A DNA stretch of 64,000 bases from Arsenophonus sp052174495 (GTDB lineage: Bacteria; Pseudomonadota; Gammaproteobacteria; Enterobacterales; Enterobacteriaceae). The stretch lies in assembly GCA_052174495.1 (NCBI GenBank), contig JBQMRR010000044.1:1-64000 (forward strand). Direction: 5' to 3'. Each line of letters starts with the position of its first letter. Position 1 is the stretch's first letter. The notes under the pieces are model-generated. The model was given only the letters and a program-made list of their open reading frames with translations, was not told where the DNA came from and did no database searches. Made by a program: the position numbers and the translations under genes. Shown here piece by piece: positions 59,755 to 64,000 of this stretch.

Positions 59755-61002
59755 TTATTTCCCAGTTAAAATTCGCGCCGGATCTATTTTTGTTGCCCGT
59801 TTAGCTGGATACCAACTAGCAAGTAAACTTAAAATTAATGTTGTTAATATGACACAAAATACATCGATAATCTGGAGCTCAGAGGGTAAAAAATCAATAA
59901 AATAAATATCACCTGATAAAATAGGATGATTAATAATATTTTCTATATATTTAATAATAGTCGTTAAATTTAGTGATATAAAAATCCCAACTAACATACC
60001 AATAAAACATCCAATCATCCCCGTTATTAATCCATACCATAAAAAAATAGCTCGAATAAAACTATCTTTAGCACCAAGTGTTCTCAACACTGCAATATCG
60101 GTTTTTTTATCTTTTACTGCCATCACCAGCGTAGAGACAATATTAAAACAGGCAACACCAATTACTAAAATCATGGTAAGATACATTATGCCACGCACCA
60201 TTTGAATATCGCTATACATGTAACCATAATCTGTTATCCAACTTTTAATAGTGACATAATGGCCAGTATTTATGCCGGCATCATAAACTACTTTATTAGC
60301 AGCAAAAATATCATTCACGCTGATCTGAAAACCGGTAACACTATCACCATAGGATAAGTATTGTTGTGCATCTTGCAGTGGTACTATTGCTAAATGATGA
60401 TCTAACATACCATTTAATTTTAATATGCCAATAACTGTAACACTAATTCGATTTAGTTGTTGAATACCTAATTTATCATCATGATTAGAGATCATAATGG
60501 TAATATGATCTCCAGGTGAAACTTTTAATATTTTTGCGATGCCTTGACCTAAAATAATTTCGTTATTACCTAGTTTTAATTTTCTCCATGCATCATTTAA
60601 GATAAAATCAGGTAACGAACTAACTGAGCGCTCTGACGATAAATCAACACCGGCTACTTGTATTGCTTTCAATGTACCCCCTTTTTCTATCAACCCAGTA
60701 AAATTAATATAAGGTGATACACCAACAACCCCTGGAGTTTGTCGAACCTTAGCTAAATCAGCTTGCCAATTTAAATAAGGCTGATTAACTACCGCAATTT
60801 GTCCATGAGGGACAACTGAAAGTATGCGATTTTTTAATTCACGTTCAAAACCATTCATTGCACTTAAACCGATAATTAACACTGCAACACCAAGCGCAAT
60901 ACCTAATATAGAAATAATCGATATCAATGAAACTAAGCTTACTCTTTTTTTGCCTTGGCTAAAACGAATAGCAATCTTTAAAGCACGAAGTAATTCCGCC
61001 AT
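59755..61002 (-). CDS. lolE: Lipoprotein-releasing system permease LolE
   Basis: LolE is one of the two membrane subunits of LolCDE, which extracts lipoproteins from the inner membrane for LolA; LolE binds the lipoprotein. It is intact at 415 aa (E. coli 414). One N-terminal membrane segment (about 25-50, SIISILGIALGVAVLIIGL), a large periplasmic domain and three C-terminal segments (about 270-410) are visible. Conserved SAMNGFERELKNRIL, YINFTGL, IKSWITDYGYMYSDIQMVR and the final SWYPAKRATKIDPARIL are present. ATG 61002 fits the family N-terminus; a GTG at 61017, overlapping the lolD stop, is the alternative and would add five residues. Last intact gene of lolCDE. Confidence 0.95.
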   Translation of the reverse strand: MAELLRALKIAIRFSQGKKRVSLVSLISIISILGIALGVAVLIIGLSAMNGFERELKNRILSVVPHGQIAVVNQPYLNWQADLAKVRQTPGVVGVSPYINFTGLIEKGGTLKAIQVAGVDLSSERSVSSLPDFILNDAWRKLKLGNNEIILGQGIAKILKVSPGDHITIMISNHDDKLGIQQLNRISVTVIGILKLNGMLDHHLAIVPLQDAQQYLSYGDSVTGFQISVNDIFAANKVVYDAGINTGHYVTIKSWITDYGYMYSDIQMVRGIMYLTMILVIGVACFNIVSTLVMAVKDKKTDIAVLRTLGAKDSFIRAIFLWYGLITGMIGCFIGMLVGIFISLNLTTIIKYIENIINHPILSGDIYFIDFLPSELQIIDVFCVILTTLILSLLASWYPAKRATKIDPARILTGK

Positions 61003-61013
61003 AATTATGCTGT

Positions 61014-61709
61014 TCACATTAATATTGAATCATCTTGTAAGTAACCATCCCGTATTTCCAGTTGACGAGTTAAACGACAGGCAAGTCGCAAATCATGAGT
61101 TACAACTAAAAATGCTGTCCCTTTTTGTCTATTAAGATCCATTAATAAATCAAAAATAATATCTACATTTTGTAAGTCTAAATTACCTGTCGGTTCATCT
61201 GCTAACACTAAAGCAGGTTCGTTAACAATTGCACGAGCAATTGCAACTCGCTGACGTTCACCGCCAGATAATTCAGCCGAGCGATGATTAACTTGATGCG
61301 ATAAAGCTACTGCTGCTAACATTTCATTAGCTTTATGCTGAGCTTTAACACGTGTCATTCCGCCAATTAATAATGGCATCATCACATTTTCTAATGCAGT
61401 AAAATCCGGTAATAAATGATGAAATTGATAAATAAATCCCAATTTTTTATTCCGTAGTTCAGCTCTATCATTGGTAGAAAGTAAGGTAATTTTTTTACCA
61501 TCAAAAATAATATTACCGCTACTTGGCGTATCTAATCCGCCTAATAAATGCAGAAGTGTACTCTTTCCAGAACCTGAGCTACCTAGAATTGCCGTCATTT
61601 CACTTTTATTAATTGATAATGAAATATTTTTAAGAACATTAGTTAAAATTTTGCCATCTTGATAAGATTTACAGAGGTCTTGGCAAACTAATAGTGGGGA
61701 ATTATTCAT
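61014..61709 (-). CDS. lolD: Lipoprotein-releasing ATPase LolD
   Basis: LolD is the cytoplasmic ABC ATPase that powers LolCDE. It is intact at 231 aa (E. coli 233). It has Walker A LGSSGSGKSTLLHLLGG, the Lol-type QFHHLLPDFTALENVMMPLL around the Q loop, signature LSGGERQRVAIARA, Walker B LVLADEPTGNLD and the switch VVTHD. The ATG at 61709 overlaps the lolC stop by eight bases (ATGAATAA), implying translational coupling; the upstream in-frame ATG at 61745 lies inside lolC and is not needed. Confidence 0.97.
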   Translation of the reverse strand: MNNSPLLVCQDLCKSYQDGKILTNVLKNISLSINKSEMTAILGSSGSGKSTLLHLLGGLDTPSSGNIIFDGKKITLLSTNDRAELRNKKLGFIYQFHHLLPDFTALENVMMPLLIGGMTRVKAQHKANEMLAAVALSHQVNHRSAELSGGERQRVAIARAIVNEPALVLADEPTGNLDLQNVDIIFDLLMDLNRQKGTAFLVVTHDLRLACRLTRQLEIRDGYLQDDSILM

Positions 61710-62904
61710 AACGCAAAGCTTCTGCAGGTTGAATGGTAGCTGCACGCCAAGATGGATAAAGGGTGGCTAATAATGAGATAGCGATTGAAGATAACACAAT
61801 TAATATAATACGGGAAGGATCAATAGATATTGGTAATTCGATACCTTTAGCTAATAAACCAAGCATAGGCATTATTATATTAAGCTGGCTTGTAATAAAT
61901 AGACCTAATACTGTTCCAATGATGCTACCAATGATTCCTGTCGCTGCTCCTTGAAGGATAAAAATAGCCATAATCTGGCTTCGTTTTAAACCTAAAGTCT
62001 GTAAAATCCCCCCTTCAGACTCCTTTTCCATAACTAAAAATGAAAGTGAAGTAACAATATTAAATGCTGCTACGGCAATAATGAGACTCAATAATAATCC
62101 CATCATATTTTTTTCCATTTTTACTGCCTGAAAAAATTCACCTTTTCGTTCACGCCAATCCTGCCATATCATACCTGCCGGTAACGCTTGTTGACACAAG
62201 CTATCAACAGTTAATGGTGCGTTAAGATAAAGACGCCAACCAGTAATATTACCGATCGGATAACGCATTAATCGTGCTGCATCTAGCTGATTAACTAATA
62301 ATTCATTATTGTCGGCTTCACCTTGGGTAGCAAAAAATCCAGCTACTGTAAATAAATGTTGACTTGGTATTCTGCCAATTGGCGTAAGCTCACTAACAGC
62401 AGGGATAATTAATCTCAATTGATCCCCTCTCCTTAGATTTAGTTGTTCAGCTAGTTTTAAGCCTAAAATAACATGATAACTACCAGCAGTTAGCACTGAA
62501 GAATCAACATCTTGCAGATGATTTAATAAAGGCTCACTCGATGTTTCATCAACACCAATCATGACCGCAATCCCTATATTTTGCCTACTTTGCAATATAA
62601 CATCACTTTCCACAATTGGAGCAATGTTTTCGATTCCTTGCAGATAGGTTATATTTTTTGCAGGATACTGACTTGGGTTGAGATTACCTTCATGTGTCGT
62701 TAAAATAACCTGTGGCATATATGTTAAAATACTCTGTTGCAATGAATGTTCAAAACCATTCATAACAGCGGTGACGGTAATTAATGCCATAATGCCTAAT
62801 GTAATGCCAATTGTAGATAAACTCGATACGAACCGACCAAATCGGTCGCCTGTTTGTCCACGCATATAACGTAGACCAATATAAAAGATAACAGATTGAG
62901 ACAT
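61702..62904 (-). CDS. lolC: Lipoprotein-releasing system permease LolC
   Basis: LolC is the membrane subunit of LolCDE that recruits the periplasmic carrier LolA through its Hook loop. It is intact at 400 aa (E. coli 399). One membrane segment (about 25-48) with GLRYMRG and VMNGFEHSLQQSIL at its ends, a periplasmic domain to about 265, and three further segments follow, with NIVTSLSFLVMEKESEGGILQTLG and LATLYPSWRAATIQPAEALRYE. It is the first gene of lolC-lolD-lolE. The 192-base gap to the divergent mfd must contain promoters for both, but I can point to no clear -35/-10 pair. Confidence 0.97.
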   Translation of the reverse strand: MSQSVIFYIGLRYMRGQTGDRFGRFVSSLSTIGITLGIMALITVTAVMNGFEHSLQQSILTYMPQVILTTHEGNLNPSQYPAKNITYLQGIENIAPIVESDVILQSRQNIGIAVMIGVDETSSEPLLNHLQDVDSSVLTAGSYHVILGLKLAEQLNLRRGDQLRLIIPAVSELTPIGRIPSQHLFTVAGFFATQGEADNNELLVNQLDAARLMRYPIGNITGWRLYLNAPLTVDSLCQQALPAGMIWQDWRERKGEFFQAVKMEKNMMGLLLSLIIAVAAFNIVTSLSFLVMEKESEGGILQTLGLKRSQIMAIFILQGAATGIIGSIIGTVLGLFITSQLNIIMPMLGLLAKGIELPISIDPSRIILIVLSSIAISLLATLYPSWRAATIQPAEALRYE

Positions 62905-63096
62905 TAAATCTAATATACCTCTGTTGCCAAAGCAAAATATTTGGCGATAATAAATGGTAGCTTACTGAATAAAATTATTTTAAGTCAACGTTTTATGATT
63001 TTTTATATCTATCTTAACAGATTAGACTATTTTCTTTTGTTTTAGTATTAATAAAATAAGTATTACAATTTTAATAATGAGAATTAATTAATCCTT

Positions 63097-64000
63097 ATGT
63101 CGGCAAAATATTATTATCAACTACCCAAACAGCAAGGTGATATTCGCCATTTGGGGTGTCTAATTGGCGCAGCAGCCTCTATTGAGTGTGCTGATATTGT
63201 CAAACGACATCCAGGTCTTGTTGTATTAATCACTCAAGATACACATAATGCCTTAAAATTATATAATGAAATACAACAATTTTCACAGAATTCAGTGACA
63301 ATGTTTTCGGATTGGGAAACGTTACCATATGATAATTTTTCACCACATCAAGAAATTATTTCAACGCGTTTAATTAATCTTTATCGACTGCCAACTTTGA
63401 CAAAGGGTTTATTAATTATTCCGGTTAATACATTAATGCAAAAAGTTTGCCCTGCTGATTTTTTAATCAGCAATGCACTGGTTATCCATAAGGGAAATAA
63501 GCTTTCACCTGAAAAATTACGTAATAATCTTGATAAAGCCGGTTATCGATATGTTGAACAAGTACTCGAACATGGTGAGTATACTATTCGTGGATCGTTA
63601 CTTGATCTTTTTCCAATGGGCAGTAATGATCCATATCGAATTGACTTTTTTGATAATGAAATTGATAGCTTAAGAACTTTTAATGTTGATAGTCAATTAA
63701 CTATCAGCGAAATTGAGCAAATAAATTTACTACCCGCTCATGAATTCCCAATAGATGATAAAGCTATTGAATTATTCCGTAGGCAATGGCGTAAATATTT
63801 CGATATACGACGTGACCCTGAACATATCTATCAACAAATTAGTAAAAAAATAGTGCCACTAGGAATTGAATATTGGCAACCTCTTTTTTTCAATCAGCCA
63901 CTATCTTCTTTATTTGATTACTTCCCTCCTGATACTTTATTGATAACGCAAGATTTAGTAGCAATGGCTAATAGATTTTGGACTGATACTTATCAGCGCT
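63097..64000 (+). CDS. mfd: Transcription-repair coupling factor Mfd, 5' part
   Basis: Mfd removes RNA polymerase stalled at DNA lesions and recruits UvrA. The frame is open from ATG 63097 to the window edge (301 codons of roughly 1150). It covers the N-terminal UvrB-like domains: WETLPYDNFSPHQEIISTRL, LIIPVNTLMQKVCP, LEHGEYTIRGSLLDLFPMGS, FFDNEIDSLRTFNVDSQ, LLPAHEFP and DPEHIYQQ all match E. coli in order. The helicase part lies beyond the window. There is no strong ribosome site; GAG at about 13 bases is the best. It is divergent from lolC. With uvrA retained here, transcription-coupled repair may still work. Confidence 0.96.
   Translation, partial: MSAKYYYQLPKQQGDIRHLGCLIGAAASIECADIVKRHPGLVVLITQDTHNALKLYNEIQQFSQNSVTMFSDWETLPYDNFSPHQEIISTRLINLYRLPTLTKGLLIIPVNTLMQKVCPADFLISNALVIHKGNKLSPEKLRNNLDKAGYRYVEQVLEHGEYTIRGSLLDLFPMGSNDPYRIDFFDNEIDSLRTFNVDSQLTISEIEQINLLPAHEFPIDDKAIELFRRQWRKYFDIRRDPEHIYQQISKKIVPLGIEYWQPLFFNQPLSSLFDYFPPDTLLITQDLVAMANRFWTDTYQR

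Noticed and set aside
61014..61745. Upstream lolD start at 61745
   Set aside because: It would add 12 residues inside the lolC coding end and does not match the LolD N-terminus; ATG 61709 overlaps the lolC stop as expected for the operon.
1..64000. CRISPR array or defence system
   Set aside because: No regularly spaced short direct repeats and no cas-like or restriction genes were seen; all repeats are long, dispersed IS-like units.

Overview
The window is about 30% GC and looks like the chromosome of an insect-associated gammaproteobacterium (Enterobacterales) caught partway through genome reduction. Every recognisable gene matches enterobacterial orthologues closely, often at nearly the same length as in E. 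coli (LapB 389 aa, HldE 477 aa, RibB 217 aa). Intact genes cover only about 19% of the sequence. The rest is a graveyard of eroded insertion sequences and gene relics. Serratia symbiotica-like or Sodalis-allied symbionts fit this picture, but the sequence alone does not fix the species.

Layout. (1) uvrA(-) and ssb(+) at 4.8-11.3 kb keep the ancestral divergent pair but are pushed apart by transposon debris. (2) epmA(-) at 16.7-17.7 kb is split by a one-base slip in an A run. (3) ribA(-) at 25.2 kb and lapA-lapB(+) at 28.6-30.1 kb keep the enterobacterial order; pgpB, expected between them, is replaced by IS relics. (4) At 38.0-43.3 kb a decayed rsxC-rsxD-(G/E)-nth operon on the minus strand ends in an nth gene with a single TGG-to-TGA nonsense change. 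(5) A upp pseudogene lies at 47.5-48.1 kb. (6) ribB(-), preceded by an eroded FMN riboswitch, then ubiK(+) and hldE(-), lie at 53.3-57.6 kb. (7) A cobB relic, the lolCDE operon(-) and the 5' part of mfd(+) occupy 59.3-64.0 kb.

Between these islands lie at least nine IS256-family relics, five IS481-family relics, seven IS1595-family relics and five copies of a 1.8-1.9 kb repeat I could not assign (family A). I found no open transposase gene. The islands come from widely separated places on an E. coli-type map and nearly every junction is an IS relic, which suggests that IS-mediated rearrangement came before the erosion.

Functions retained: outer-membrane biogenesis (lolCDE for lipoprotein export, lapAB for LPS control, hldE for heptose), riboflavin synthesis (ribA, ribB), ubiquinone assembly (ubiK), and DNA maintenance (uvrA, mfd, ssb). 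Functions lost or failing: base-excision repair by Nth, the Rsx electron-transfer complex, uracil salvage, sirtuin deacylation and probably EF-P lysylation. I saw no convincing undescribed multi-gene system. The most interesting signals are the shrunken riboswitch, the two single-step gene breaks, a perfect 26-bp palindrome and the unassigned repeat.
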